The translations under genes were made by a program, and so were the position numbers. The notes beneath the pieces are model-generated. The model worked only from the letters and a program-made list of their open reading frames with translations. It made no database searches and was not told the origin of the DNA. Source: a virus. From it: a stretch of DNA of 29,769 nucleotides. Location of the stretch: positions 1-29,769 of the IMG/VR virus record IMGVR_UViG_3300045911_000056; one strand, given 5' to 3'. Of the stretch, positions 20,213 through 28,817 are shown in pieces. Every line of letters begins with the position of its first letter. Position 1 is the stretch's first letter.

Positions 20213-21127
20213 ATGAATATGATCCAACAGCACCGTCTCCTTGCACGTCCTGGCCTCCAGAAGGACTTCAAGGATACTTACGAAATGTGGCCTGATGTTC
20301 GTAGTCAGTATCTCAAGGTCGGCACTGTCGATACTCCTGAGATTTCGATGACGACCATCGCTGGTCCGAGTCGTCTCATCCAGTCACGCGAGCTTGAGCC
20401 AGTTGCATACCAAGAGGTTGTTACTGGTCCCAAGATCGTCGCCGTGGATAAGACCTACAAGGGTGGCTATTTTCTCTCGAAGGAAGCCATCGACGACGAT
20501 CAGTATGGCAAGCTGAATCAGGGTGCAAAGTGGCTTGCCGAGGCAGTGCAGTACACTAAGGAGTACACTGCCTGCGCTCTTGTTGATGATGCATTCACTG
20601 GCACCACGTTCAAGGCTCAGGATAACCTGTCGCTTTGCAACACTGCTCATACGCTCATCAATTCCAGTGCCACTTCGTCGAATCGTCCTACCACTGCTGT
20701 TTCTCTTTCTGTTGCGGGCTTCACCGCTCTGATGGACCTCGCCCGCAAGGTGAAGAATCAGAACGGCGATCCGATGCTTGCCAATCCTGATATGCTCATG
20801 CTGGCTAACGATCAGGGGCAGATCAACAAGGCTTATCAAATCCTTGAGTCCACCCTTGAGCCGTTCACTGCAAACAATCAGGACAATCCGATCCGTCGTA
20901 ACTTCAAGCCGACGAAGATCATCATCAATCCGTACATGGCGAATCTGTTCCACTACTTCGTCATCGACTCGCGCCTCAACGATGCCTGGTTCCGTGACAA
21001 GGAAAAGGTTTCGATGCGTGATTGGTACGACGAGGAAGTGGATGCAGCGAAGGTCAAGGCTCGCGGACGTTGGATGATCTATGTGAACGACTGGCGCGGC
21101 TGGTACGGCACTAATCCGAGTGCGTAA
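20213..21127 (+). CDS. Major capsid protein
   Basis: 304 residues, HK97-fold size. Visible features are an N-terminal arm, an extended loop region around VVTGPKIVAVDKTYKGGYFL, a spine helix (KWLAEAVQYTKEYTACALVD), and a peripheral region with TNNQDNPIRR-like polar turns. A late IIINPYMANLFHYFVIDSRL segment comes before the C-terminal RGRWMIYVNDWRGWYG. Gene order (portal, scaffold, small head proteins, this gene) and the clean spacing support it. Codon choice is biased as in abundant virion proteins. Confidence 0.88.
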   Translation: MNMIQQHRLLARPGLQKDFKDTYEMWPDVRSQYLKVGTVDTPEISMTTIAGPSRLIQSRELEPVAYQEVVTGPKIVAVDKTYKGGYFLSKEAIDDDQYGKLNQGAKWLAEAVQYTKEYTACALVDDAFTGTTFKAQDNLSLCNTAHTLINSSATSSNRPTTAVSLSVAGFTALMDLARKVKNQNGDPMLANPDMLMLANDQGQINKAYQILESTLEPFTANNQDNPIRRNFKPTKIIINPYMANLFHYFVIDSRLNDAWFRDKEKVSMRDWYDEEVDAAKVKARGRWMIYVNDWRGWYGTNPSA

Positions 21128-21129
21128 CC

Positions 21130-21612
21130 ATGTCGAACGCAACCGGCCTGTCATACTTGAACCTACGAGGTTCGAGTGATGAAAACCAAAGCAACGCAGT
21201 CGGAGGCGTTGTCCATGTCTTCACTGTCGCTTCTGGTGCCACACTTCTTGTTGGCGACGCAGTTTATCTCTCTGGCGTTGGCACTGTCAACAAGTCAACC
21301 ACGGCCGCGAACTATGTTGGTTTTATCGGTTTCGTGGTTGCTGGTGATGCTAATGGCAGGAATCTTTCAAGTCCTGTCGGAACTACTGCGGCGACGGAAG
21401 GACAGAAGGTTCTAGTTCAGATCAGTGGTGTTGCTCGTGGCATCGTCGGTGCTTCTGGCTTCACCGCTGGTACGGACTTCAATGCCGTTCCTTCCGGTGC
21501 AACTGCCGGACGAATCATTCCTGGTACCACTGCGGGTCAACGTCTCGGAGTTGTTCTCTCTACGCAGGCAACCGCCGGCGCGGAAGTTCTCATCCTCATT
21601 CAACACTTCTGA
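21130..21612 (+). CDS. Capsid decoration or cement-like protein, 160 aa
   Basis: Starts 3 bases after the capsid gene. Gly/Ala/Val-rich beta protein (VHVFTVASGATLLVGDAVYL; GQKVLVQISGVARGIVGASG) with the repetitive small-residue pattern of DUF2190-type capsid-module proteins. That likeness is from memory. It is similar in style to the gene before the capsid. It probably stabilises the capsid shell. No cysteines or membrane spans. Confidence 0.7.
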   Translation: MSNATGLSYLNLRGSSDENQSNAVGGVVHVFTVASGATLLVGDAVYLSGVGTVNKSTTAANYVGFIGFVVAGDANGRNLSSPVGTTAATEGQKVLVQISGVARGIVGASGFTAGTDFNAVPSGATAGRIIPGTTAGQRLGVVLSTQATAGAEVLILIQHF

Positions 21613-21857
21613 TGCGTGTTCCTCTAATCGTATGTGCGCGTCCTTCCGTCGAAACCATTTGGCCTAGCGTCCGCATTGGGCGTGGCCAGTGGACCATTGA
21701 GCATGATGGACAAGACTCAGAGTTTTCAGTGTTGGTGAACGGTTCTGAATCTAACACTGAAACTCTAGTCTTGTCCGATCATGCGGAAGTCCAGGTCAAG
21801 TTCACTAAGAAAGGAAATGAATCCTCCATCACGGTCTTCGTATGTCTTACACCCTAG
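21612..21857 (+). CDS. Small hypothetical protein, 81 aa
   Basis: Overlaps the previous stop by one base (TGATG) and the next start by 16 bases. Beta-rich, with two cysteines near the ends (C8 and C78). Segments VRIGRGQWTIEHDGQDSEFS and LVLSDHAEVQVKFTKKGNES alternate hydrophobic residues as in small beta-sandwiches. Likely a minor head or adaptor-region component by position. No family was recognised. Confidence 0.7.
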   Translation: MRVPLIVCARPSVETIWPSVRIGRGQWTIEHDGQDSEFSVLVNGSESNTETLVLSDHAEVQVKFTKKGNESSITVFVCLTP

Positions 21858-22483
21858 GACTTCTTCGAGCAGACCTTCGCACTGCTCTAGGCGTTGATAA
21901 TCAAGAGCTGACCGATGCCGCTGCGGATCGACTGCTGAATAGATCGTGGTGGGAGATGCAGTCGATTGTTAGATTCTCTGAAGGTGAGGGGGAGTCATCC
22001 TTCCTCACCGTGGATGGAACCAGAGAATATAACATGCCGACTAGTGACATCATGGCTGTTCAATCAGTCATCCTGCAACACCCTGAAGAATCAGACTACA
22101 CTCGCCTGATCCGAATCGATGACTGGAACATGTTTCCCCTTCGGGATGATTCTCGGACAGGCCGACCGACGCACTACAGCAGGCGGGATGACAAGTTCAT
22201 CTTGTTCCCGAATCCTGACAGAGAGTATCAAGTCAGGGTAAAGTACAGAAAGACTCTCGAAGACATCTCTGTCCTCGGCCCAGAAATCCCACAAGAATGG
22301 CACGAAGTCATTTTGTGGGGTGCTGTCAGCCGGGGATTTGATCTTTTCGGGGATGTGAATCGGGCAACTGTTTACCGCAACAAGCAGGCACTTTCCTTCC
22401 AGCTTCTTGAATCACAAGAGACGAAGGAACTTGAAGACCTCAGGTATTCCGGTGTAACCATCCTCCGACGCAGGTATCCGTAA
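21842..22483 (+). CDS. Head-tail adaptor (connector) protein, 213 aa
   Basis: The N-terminus (LLRADLRTALGVDNQELTDA then AADRLLNRSWWEMQ) has the LxxLN-type helical opening of podovirus adaptor proteins that bind below the portal, such as P22 gp4-like and T7 gp11-like proteins. The middle is beta-rich with EYNMPTSDIMAVQSV and the FPNPDREYQVRVKYRKTL strand pair. The C-terminus returns to helix. Location between capsid and tail-nozzle genes supports it. Confidence 0.75.
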   Translation: MSYTLGLLRADLRTALGVDNQELTDAAADRLLNRSWWEMQSIVRFSEGEGESSFLTVDGTREYNMPTSDIMAVQSVILQHPEESDYTRLIRIDDWNMFPLRDDSRTGRPTHYSRRDDKFILFPNPDREYQVRVKYRKTLEDISVLGPEIPQEWHEVILWGAVSRGFDLFGDVNRATVYRNKQALSFQLLESQETKELEDLRYSGVTILRRRYP

Positions 22484-23004
22484 TGCCATTCACGAACACT
22501 TCTGGGGTGGACAATACCTTCCCCACGAACTCGGACACCGCAACGGTAGATGACCATCTGCGGGACATCAAGACTGCGTACAATGAACGTCTTGATTCTG
22601 TATTCGGTACTACATGGAAGACGCAAGACCCTCTGGTACTGACAAAGCTGGGGGACGTGCTTGCCATTCAGAGCAAGCAGGTCAAGGCTACCGCGCAGTC
22701 CTTGGGAAATCTGGGAGCTACACCTACGATCAACTGGAACAATGGCCCAGTTGTGAAGGGTAATGTCAATGTCAGCATCACCAGCATTACCTTCAGCAAT
22801 CCAGTCGCGGACACGGCCTATACCTTGGTACTCACTACGACTGGCGGCACTGCGATCACCTGGCCTGCTTCCATCCGTTGGAACAACAACGGTTCAGCTC
22901 CAACACTGGTGTACACAAATGGCCGCGTCACTGTCGTCACTCTTTACTACACTGGCTCGGTGTATCTGGCGAGCCTTTACGGAACTGGCTTCAATGTTTC
23001 TTAG
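22483..23004 (+). CDS. Phage structural protein with beta-rich C-terminal domain, 173 aa
   Basis: Overlaps the adaptor stop by one base (TAATG). Residues 1-60 are polar with a helical DDHLRDIKTAYNERLDSVFG segment. Residues 80-170 form a beta domain (VNVSITSITFSNPVADTAYT and GSAPTLVYTNGRVTVVTLYY) of the type found in tail-fibre attachment or appendage proteins. Probable minor virion or fibre-base role. Confidence 0.65.
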   Translation: MPFTNTSGVDNTFPTNSDTATVDDHLRDIKTAYNERLDSVFGTTWKTQDPLVLTKLGDVLAIQSKQVKATAQSLGNLGATPTINWNNGPVVKGNVNVSITSITFSNPVADTAYTLVLTTTGGTAITWPASIRWNNNGSAPTLVYTNGRVTVVTLYYTGSVYLASLYGTGFNVS

Positions 23005-24019
23005 CCTACTTATCCCAGTCAGGCAGATCAATACACCATCACTTCAGTCTGTCTCACAAAATGGCTCGAACACGAAGCTGGTCATTTATACAGTGGCCTC
23101 TCAGAACCCTGACACTCAATTCACTGTCGAGGTTCTTGGACAGACTGTAATCTCGGGGAGCCCGATCAACAACGCCACGGGCTCCTACGAGATTGTAGTG
23201 AGCGGTTGGAGTCCAGGCACTACATACTCTGTTCGTTTGGTGGATAGCACTGGTAGGCAAAGTGCCTGGAGTAATAGCATTACATCTCAATCCACTCTCA
23301 TTTCCACACTTACATACACTAATGCTGGGTCGAGTGGCAGCTTCACTGTACCAGCTAACGCAACGAGAATGGAAGTCTTGGTGATTGGGGCTGGTGGACG
23401 TGGAGGTGATCCAGCGTTGGAGCAGAATCTTCCGCAACCTTACTATGGTTGGGGCGGTGGAGGCGGAGGCGGTGGCGGATTCGCAATGAAGAACGATGTC
23501 TCTGTATCTCCAGGGGAAGTGTTCGGCTATTCCGTTGGGCATTCTGCAAATCCGATCAGTTTGAGACAGACATACATCTTCAAGGGCGCATCATACAATC
23601 AAACCAACTGGATTCGTGCTGGTGGCGGATACGCATCTTCCGAAATGCCTAATCCTCATTTTGGGCCAGCGGGCACATATGGTCCTGATCCAATCGAAGC
23701 GACGGGCGTGTTTCTCGGACTAACTAACTCTGGCGTCGGGCAAAGTGGGTCATCAGCAACTGGCGCAGGGTTTATCATTGAGCCTCCAATAGAGTTCAAT
23801 GGCAATGGTGGAAATGGGGGACTGAGCGGCGCTGCCTTTGCAGGGATTGGACCTACTTCTACTGGCGGCATTGGATCAACTGATCCAAAGGTTGATGCCA
23901 CTCCAGCAACGGGCTACGGCTGTGGTGGTGGCGGCGGGTGTGTGTCTGCAAATCTCTACAAGGCATCTTTAGGTTCAGCCGGTACATCCGGCTACATCAA
24001 AGTGGACTTCTATACATGA
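22994..24019 (+). CDS. Glycine-rich adhesin-like tail protein, 341 aa
   Basis: An FnIII-like module (about residues 14-100) is followed by a glycine-rich domain. This opens with GSFTVPANATRMEVLVIGAG, contains a run of nine glycines (154-162), and ends in a YGCGGGGG cluster and a final SAGTSGYIKVDFYT strand. Such VIGAGG..GGGG domains are known in receptor-binding tips of tail fibres. The frame opens at 22763, but the earlier part shadows the previous gene, so the ATG at 22994 (11 bases inside it) is used. Probable receptor-binding role. Confidence 0.72.
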   Translation: MFLSLLIPVRQINTPSLQSVSQNGSNTKLVIYTVASQNPDTQFTVEVLGQTVISGSPINNATGSYEIVVSGWSPGTTYSVRLVDSTGRQSAWSNSITSQSTLISTLTYTNAGSSGSFTVPANATRMEVLVIGAGGRGGDPALEQNLPQPYYGWGGGGGGGGGFAMKNDVSVSPGEVFGYSVGHSANPISLRQTYIFKGASYNQTNWIRAGGGYASSEMPNPHFGPAGTYGPDPIEATGVFLGLTNSGVGQSGSSATGAGFIIEPPIEFNGNGGNGGLSGAAFAGIGPTSTGGIGSTDPKVDATPATGYGCGGGGGCVSANLYKASLGSAGTSGYIKVDFYT

Positions 24020-24303
24020 GTGAACTTCTCACGGACTCTCCTATTGGAGTCGTGTTCAAGATAGTCGAGATCGCATTCATACCATTCTTTTGGTATGTTG
24101 TGAACTCTCTTGCTGCCTTGAATCGCAAAGTTGACAGGGCTGAAACTATCTTGATTGGCGCCGATGGAAAGAATGGCCTCCGGTCTAGGATCATTCGTCT
24201 AGAGCGCAAGTTGGAAAGGCTGATTGTCATTGAAGCTGCCAATCGCAAGGACAAGAAAACCACAGAAGTCCATGAAAATGACTATGATGAGGAGGAAGAA
24301 TAA
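24016..24303 (+). CDS. Small membrane protein with coiled coil, 95 aa
   Basis: ATGA overlap with the previous gene. One membrane segment at about residues 9-33 (IGVVFKIVEIAFIPFFWYVV) is followed by a charged helix with coiled-coil spacing (SRIIRLERKLERLIVIEAAN) and an acidic tail. The topology resembles phage lysis or membrane-anchoring proteins (spanin-like or holin-like), though no lipobox or partner gene is seen. A duplicated segment covers its last codons. Confidence 0.7.
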   Translation: MSELLTDSPIGVVFKIVEIAFIPFFWYVVNSLAALNRKVDRAETILIGADGKNGLRSRIIRLERKLERLIVIEAANRKDKKTTEVHENDYDEEEE

Positions 24304-24344
24304 TGGTTCTTGTCCCGAGGAGGAAGAATAATGGTTCTTATCCC
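24289..24344 (+). repeat. Tandem 28-bp duplication of a ribosome site and start codon
   Basis: Two adjacent 28-base copies (24289-24316 and 24317-24344) differ at one position (24312 versus 24340). Each holds GAGGAGGAAGAATAATGG, a strong ribosome site with start. The first copy also encodes the stop of the preceding gene. The first ATG (24303) opens a frame of only 14 codons ending at 24345-24347. The second ATG (24331) opens the next real gene. Confidence 0.85.
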
Positions 24345-25188
24345 TAAGTCTAAGTCAGAACAGTCCCTTCAAGAACCTAAGACTTTCGATGTGCTTTCTG
24401 GCGAAGAGCCAAAGCCACGATACACTGGACAAGAAATCCAGGTAGTCGATCCAGTAGAGTTTCTGAGCAATGTTCGCTTTTCTCAACTTCCAGAAACTCC
24501 GATTGACAAGTCCAAGGGATCAACCACTGTCAGTGTACTCAACACCACTAGGTTGCAATTCACCAATACTTCTGCAACCACAGTAACCAATCTGACCGAT
24601 GCACAGGAAGGCCAGACAGTCTACGTGATCGGAGATGGATACACAACGCTCAATCTCCCCGGCGGAGTGAACTTCCTACTCGCCAATGGAACTGTCTACG
24701 ATCTGTTCCACAGGAATGGAGAATGGAAGCAAGTAGGCGGTCCTGGATTCTCTCCAGTAGCCGGGGCGGGCATTGGCATTTCTGGCTCGACGATCAGCAA
24801 TCTGTACGTCGGAAAGTCAGTGTCTCTGTTTTCTGGTTCTTTGGTGGAGAATACTAGCGGTATTTGGAGCGGAGTCATCCGAAGACATGCTGTTGGCGTT
24901 GACCTGACTGGCATGACTCAAATGAGGGTCAGCTTTGGATACGAAATCCCTTCATATGACACTCCTGGCTTTGCTCTCAGATATTCTACAAATAATGGCT
25001 CATCCTGGACGGATCACACTTCCGACTACTGGGCAAATTACTATGGTGCTGGACAACCAGTACATGCCATCGAAAGTTGGAAGACCCTACCAACCAATGC
25101 TCGCAATGCTAATACTCTAGTGTCCGTAACACTACTGACAAGTGTTGACACCACAATCTACTCCGTATCCTTCGAGTTCAAGCCATGA
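24331..25188 (+). CDS. Virion or fibre-associated protein, 285 aa
   Basis: Starts at the second ATG of the tandem duplication, with GGAGG 8 bases upstream. The N-terminus is polar and Pro/Lys-rich. Residues 60-130 are beta-rich with SVLNTTRLQFTNTSATTVTN and a GDGYTTLNLPGGVNF turn typical of short fibre or spike domains. The C-terminal half (VSLFSGSLVENTSGIW; TQMRVSFGYEIPSYDTPGF) looks like a jelly-roll. ATGA joins it to the next gene. Possibly a tail-spike or fibre head protein. Confidence 0.68.
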   Translation: MVLIPKSKSEQSLQEPKTFDVLSGEEPKPRYTGQEIQVVDPVEFLSNVRFSQLPETPIDKSKGSTTVSVLNTTRLQFTNTSATTVTNLTDAQEGQTVYVIGDGYTTLNLPGGVNFLLANGTVYDLFHRNGEWKQVGGPGFSPVAGAGIGISGSTISNLYVGKSVSLFSGSLVENTSGIWSGVIRRHAVGVDLTGMTQMRVSFGYEIPSYDTPGFALRYSTNNGSSWTDHTSDYWANYYGAGQPVHAIESWKTLPTNARNANTLVSVTLLTSVDTTIYSVSFEFKP

Positions 25189-26765
25189 GAGTCCTCCCCA
25201 TCCAGCCCGAACAACCCATTCTAGAAGCGCCGTTGTACTCTGCGCGCATCACTGGCGGGATGGACTCTTTCATCGATCCCGCCGATCTTCCAGAGAACAT
25301 CGGAACCAATTCCATCAACACGCGCACGTTTGCAGACTATACTTTTCGTGCTCCGGGCGTAGTGAGGCAGACCGGCACGAATGATCCTCCGAATACGAAG
25401 CCAGTTCTTCTCTACACCATCTATAAGAGATTCGACGGTTCCTCAGTATTCCTCCGCTTCACGGAGGACAGGGTTGATAAGTATAGCTCTGGAACCTGGA
25501 CGCAACTCACCGGATCGTTGAATGGAACTGTATCCGATCGGTTCCGCTTCGTCACGACGGCTGACGCGAACTCGGATCACTTCTTCTTCACAAACAATGG
25601 AGTGAACAAGATCAAGTCACTCAATGCATCTGCAACTTCCTTCAGTGACCTAGGCAACTCAGACAAATACCGATACATCTGTGTGTTCTTCAATCGTGTC
25701 GTCGGGGCGAATCTTGCAGGTTCTTCTCCACAGCCTGTCCAAGTAGCTTGGTCGGGCGACTACAACTTCACGGAATGGAATCCTTCGAACGACATCTCGG
25801 CTGGGGATACGCCACTTGCGGAAGCACAAGCGGATTATGCGGACCCAATTACTGGCGTGTTCGGCTTCGCACAGGTGATGCTTTTTCTGAGGGAACGTTC
25901 GTTGTGGCTTGCAACGAAGCGTCCTGTTGCCTCAGCTCCATTCCTCTTTCAAGCAGCCTTCCCATATGTGGGATGCGATGTGCCCAACTCTGCGACCCAA
26001 ACGAGGAATGGATTAGTTTGGTATGACTCCCGCACTAATCAAGTCTTCTTGTATGAAGTAGGGCAGACTCCGCGACCGATTGGCAATCCTGTCCGGACTC
26101 TCATCAAGAATGCTATGGAGAATCCCGATCTAGTGTGGGGCGCGTACGATCTCCAGAACAATACATACTTCCTGACTGTTCCTGGTGTCACTACGACGAA
26201 GAGCCGAGTCTTTCTGTTCAACTTCGACACTGGTTCTTGGTCCATCGATGAGCGAGAGAATCTATACGGTGTCTATCCGCTAGATGGAGGCCAAGACAAG
26301 AAGCTCTACGAACAGATCACTGGCACCTACGGTCAAATCACTGGATCATACGCAGCACTGGAAGCGGGGGCGTCAGTAGAACCATCCAACTTCATGGGCT
26401 ACAAGAATGGCAAGATCGGATACGAATCTCTCCAAGCCACCCGTGATGAAGTGATGGACACTGACATCGTAATGTCTTGGGAGTCGAAAGTGTACAGACT
26501 TCCCAAAGATGACATCATGGTGTCTCGCCTGCACATTCTCTACCAAGGTATTCGTCCAGGTTCTTTCACTGTCTGGTACAGGAAGAATAATGGCAACTGG
26601 ATCGAGTACAGGACGGTAGCCGTCACGGACACTCAGCGCCGCAGGACATACTTCAAGAAGCTGATCCGCGCTAATGAATATCAATGGCGCGTGACTTCGA
26701 CTAACAGCAGCATCAAGCTCCTCGAATATCGTATTGACGTGTCCGCCTCGCCGGAGGATAAATGA
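25185..26765 (+). CDS. Tail-nozzle-like protein, 526 aa
   Basis: A large beta-rich protein whose central region has blocks I associate with podovirus nozzle or hub proteins (P22 gp10 and T7 gp12 types). They are an RYICVFFNRVVGANLAGSSP strand pair, then FGFAQVMLFLRERSLWLATK. Next come a CDVPNSATQTRNGLVWYDSR segment and YDLQNNTYFLTVPGV. Repeated strand pairs of this kind indicate a beta-propeller. It would close the portal end of the head and guide DNA out. Gene order after the adaptor and before internal virion proteins fits. Confidence 0.78.
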   Translation: MRVLPIQPEQPILEAPLYSARITGGMDSFIDPADLPENIGTNSINTRTFADYTFRAPGVVRQTGTNDPPNTKPVLLYTIYKRFDGSSVFLRFTEDRVDKYSSGTWTQLTGSLNGTVSDRFRFVTTADANSDHFFFTNNGVNKIKSLNASATSFSDLGNSDKYRYICVFFNRVVGANLAGSSPQPVQVAWSGDYNFTEWNPSNDISAGDTPLAEAQADYADPITGVFGFAQVMLFLRERSLWLATKRPVASAPFLFQAAFPYVGCDVPNSATQTRNGLVWYDSRTNQVFLYEVGQTPRPIGNPVRTLIKNAMENPDLVWGAYDLQNNTYFLTVPGVTTTKSRVFLFNFDTGSWSIDERENLYGVYPLDGGQDKKLYEQITGTYGQITGSYAALEAGASVEPSNFMGYKNGKIGYESLQATRDEVMDTDIVMSWESKVYRLPKDDIMVSRLHILYQGIRPGSFTVWYRKNNGNWIEYRTVAVTDTQRRRTYFKKLIRANEYQWRVTSTNSSIKLLEYRIDVSASPEDK

Positions 26766-27298
26766 AGGTAGTGTGCAAAGAGCCTGAAGGTCCGGTCGAA
26801 CGGGAAGTGTGGCCGTTCGTCTTCAATAGAGAGAACATCTTCAAGTTGTATAAGGCTGCGTCACAGTTTCCAGTTCTGTTTGACGGTGCCGTAGGAACGA
26901 TGGAGAACTTCCTCTCTCGGTTCCTCGTGGAGAATCTTTCAGGGGACATCGAACCTGCGGGATTGATTTGGGTCATCGATGACTTCGTGGGAATCGTGTA
27001 CATGAACAACATCAGTCTGGAAGAAGCCGATGTACACTATTCCTTCTTCGACCGCAGGCATAAGGGAAGGGAAACTCTCGTCAGTGCCATGTTGAAGTAT
27101 GCTTTCAATAAGTATCGCTTCACTAGGCTGAATGCTCAGATTCCTGCCTATGCCGGACTAGGGCCTCGCATCTTTGCAGAACGCTGCGGATTCAGGCTGG
27201 AAGGTAGGAAGCGCAAGGCAGTGTGGTACAAAGGAGAGAAGTTCGATGTTTACTTGTATGGCATTCTCGCGGAGGAGGTAAATGGGCGCCAAGACTAA
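26762..27298 (+). CDS. GNAT-family N-acetyltransferase, 178 aa
   Basis: The acetyl-CoA binding motif is at residues 97-104 (DRRHKGRE, a degenerate R/Q-x-x-G-x-G/A). After it comes the helix LVSAMLKYAFNKYRFTRLNA. The later GNAT block is PRIFAERCGFRLEGRKRK (135-152). Members of this family acetylate amines using acetyl-CoA, and phage ones next to tail genes have unknown substrates. ATGA links it to the nozzle gene, and its end overlaps the next start by 17 bases. Confidence 0.82.
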   Translation: MKVVCKEPEGPVEREVWPFVFNRENIFKLYKAASQFPVLFDGAVGTMENFLSRFLVENLSGDIEPAGLIWVIDDFVGIVYMNNISLEEADVHYSFFDRRHKGRETLVSAMLKYAFNKYRFTRLNAQIPAYAGLGPRIFAERCGFRLEGRKRKAVWYKGEKFDVYLYGILAEEVNGRQD

Positions 27299-28793
27299 GG
27301 AAGTCGGCGGAGGTTCTGCTAGAATCCCCGCGATGCACTTTTCAAGCTATCTGATGCGTCACTTGGATGACGATAGCTTGATGAAGAACACCATGAATGA
27401 CCAATTGCAGGGGAAGGTTCCTGGCATGGATAATGTCAATCAGTGGATGCAGCAGTTTGCTGGCGGTCCTCAGCAAGCTATGCAGTTCAATCCCATGCAG
27501 TTCACCAATCCATACCAGCAACAACAATTCGACAGGCCGGAACTCCGCCAGCACAAGCTCGATGTCTTGCAGGGCAATGGCATGGCCGATCTTTCCAAGT
27601 TTGGGAATATCGATAATGTCAACATCGACTGGCAAAGGGGCCTAGGTCAACAGGCTAATCTCAATCCTTTCGATGCCAGTCAGTTCGGTGGAAATACGAT
27701 CAATCTCCTGAACGCTTTCGCACAGCAAGGCGGAGGTGGGGGCGGCGCGGCTGCGAATCGTGTTGCTCTCGATCCGGCTATGAGTTATGAAGAGGCAAAC
27801 TCTAAGATTGGCAATGCGCTTGACTGGTCAGAAATCATGCGCCAACGTGCCGTTGCAGATCAACGCTCACGATTCGGTGCTGAAGGTGCTGGTGCTCTCG
27901 GCAGTGGTGCGAAGTTCGCAGAGTCAACTCTGAATGCAGACCTGGCCGCGCGGAATGCACAGAATGCATTCAACATGATTCAGTCTGTCCTTGCGCAAGA
28001 CTTGAATGAACGCATGGGCCGTGCTAATGTCGGCCTCGGTTCCGAAGGACAACAGCTCCAAGCCAGCATCGCTAATCAACAGGCAGGATTGCAGAATCGC
28101 GGGATGAACCTAAATGCGCTGCAAGCGGCGGGGCAACTTGGCTTGGGTCAAGGCAATCTGGCTCTTGCTGGACGGGGCCAGGATTTGCAGAATTATCTTT
28201 CGAGCCGTGGTTTGGACAATCAGCAGCTTGGCCTCGGGCTACAGCAAGGACTAGGTAATCAACAGGCACAGTTGCAGAATCAAGGACAAATGTTGAGTAG
28301 TACTCTCCAGAATCAGGGCCTAGGCAACCAGTTCCAGTTCCAGAATGCTGGACTGAACCAAAATGCTCTTCAGATGAACAACCAGAATGCTATGGCTCTG
28401 TCGCAGATGCTCAACAATTTCAACCTCCAGAATGCCCTCAACTCTGCACAGCTCGGCCTCGGAACTAACCAATTGAACTCACAGAATAACTTGACTACTA
28501 ATCAACAGAATCTGCAAGGCAATCAACAGGCTTGGACGCAGAATATGGACATTCTGAATAACCTGCTCAACCAAGCGGGATTGTCTGGCAACATGCAGAA
28601 TAGTGCGATGGGTCGTCTGTGGCAGTCTTTGATGCAGACTCAGGCACTCGGCACTCCACAGGCTCAGATTCTTGGAATGCCAAGCACGTTCAGCCAGATT
28701 TGGAATCCTCTCATGCAGCTCGGCGGATTGTACGTCGCGGGCGGCGGAAGGTTCCCCGGCCAGGGCGGCGGAAGCACGGGCGGCGCGGGCTGA
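27282..28793 (+). CDS. Gln/Asn-rich internal virion protein, 503 aa
   Basis: Extremely rich in Gln, Asn, Leu, Ala and Gly. From about residue 240 to 440 it is made of irregular units around LQNQGLGNQFQFQNAGLNQN and AGLNQNALQMNNQN, which would form a long amphipathic helix or stacked repeat. It contains a poly-glycine run after FAQQG and a Gly-rich tail. Low-complexity proteins in this position are usually internal (ejection) proteins of podoviruses or long structural rods. The start follows GGAGG by 3 bases. Confidence 0.72.
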   Translation: MGAKTKEVGGGSARIPAMHFSSYLMRHLDDDSLMKNTMNDQLQGKVPGMDNVNQWMQQFAGGPQQAMQFNPMQFTNPYQQQQFDRPELRQHKLDVLQGNGMADLSKFGNIDNVNIDWQRGLGQQANLNPFDASQFGGNTINLLNAFAQQGGGGGGAAANRVALDPAMSYEEANSKIGNALDWSEIMRQRAVADQRSRFGAEGAGALGSGAKFAESTLNADLAARNAQNAFNMIQSVLAQDLNERMGRANVGLGSEGQQLQASIANQQAGLQNRGMNLNALQAAGQLGLGQGNLALAGRGQDLQNYLSSRGLDNQQLGLGLQQGLGNQQAQLQNQGQMLSSTLQNQGLGNQFQFQNAGLNQNALQMNNQNAMALSQMLNNFNLQNALNSAQLGLGTNQLNSQNNLTTNQQNLQGNQQAWTQNMDILNNLLNQAGLSGNMQNSAMGRLWQSLMQTQALGTPQAQILGMPSTFSQIWNPLMQLGGLYVAGGGRFPGQGGGSTGGAG

Positions 28794-28817
28794 CCATAAC
28801 TTAGGAGAACTAGACCG

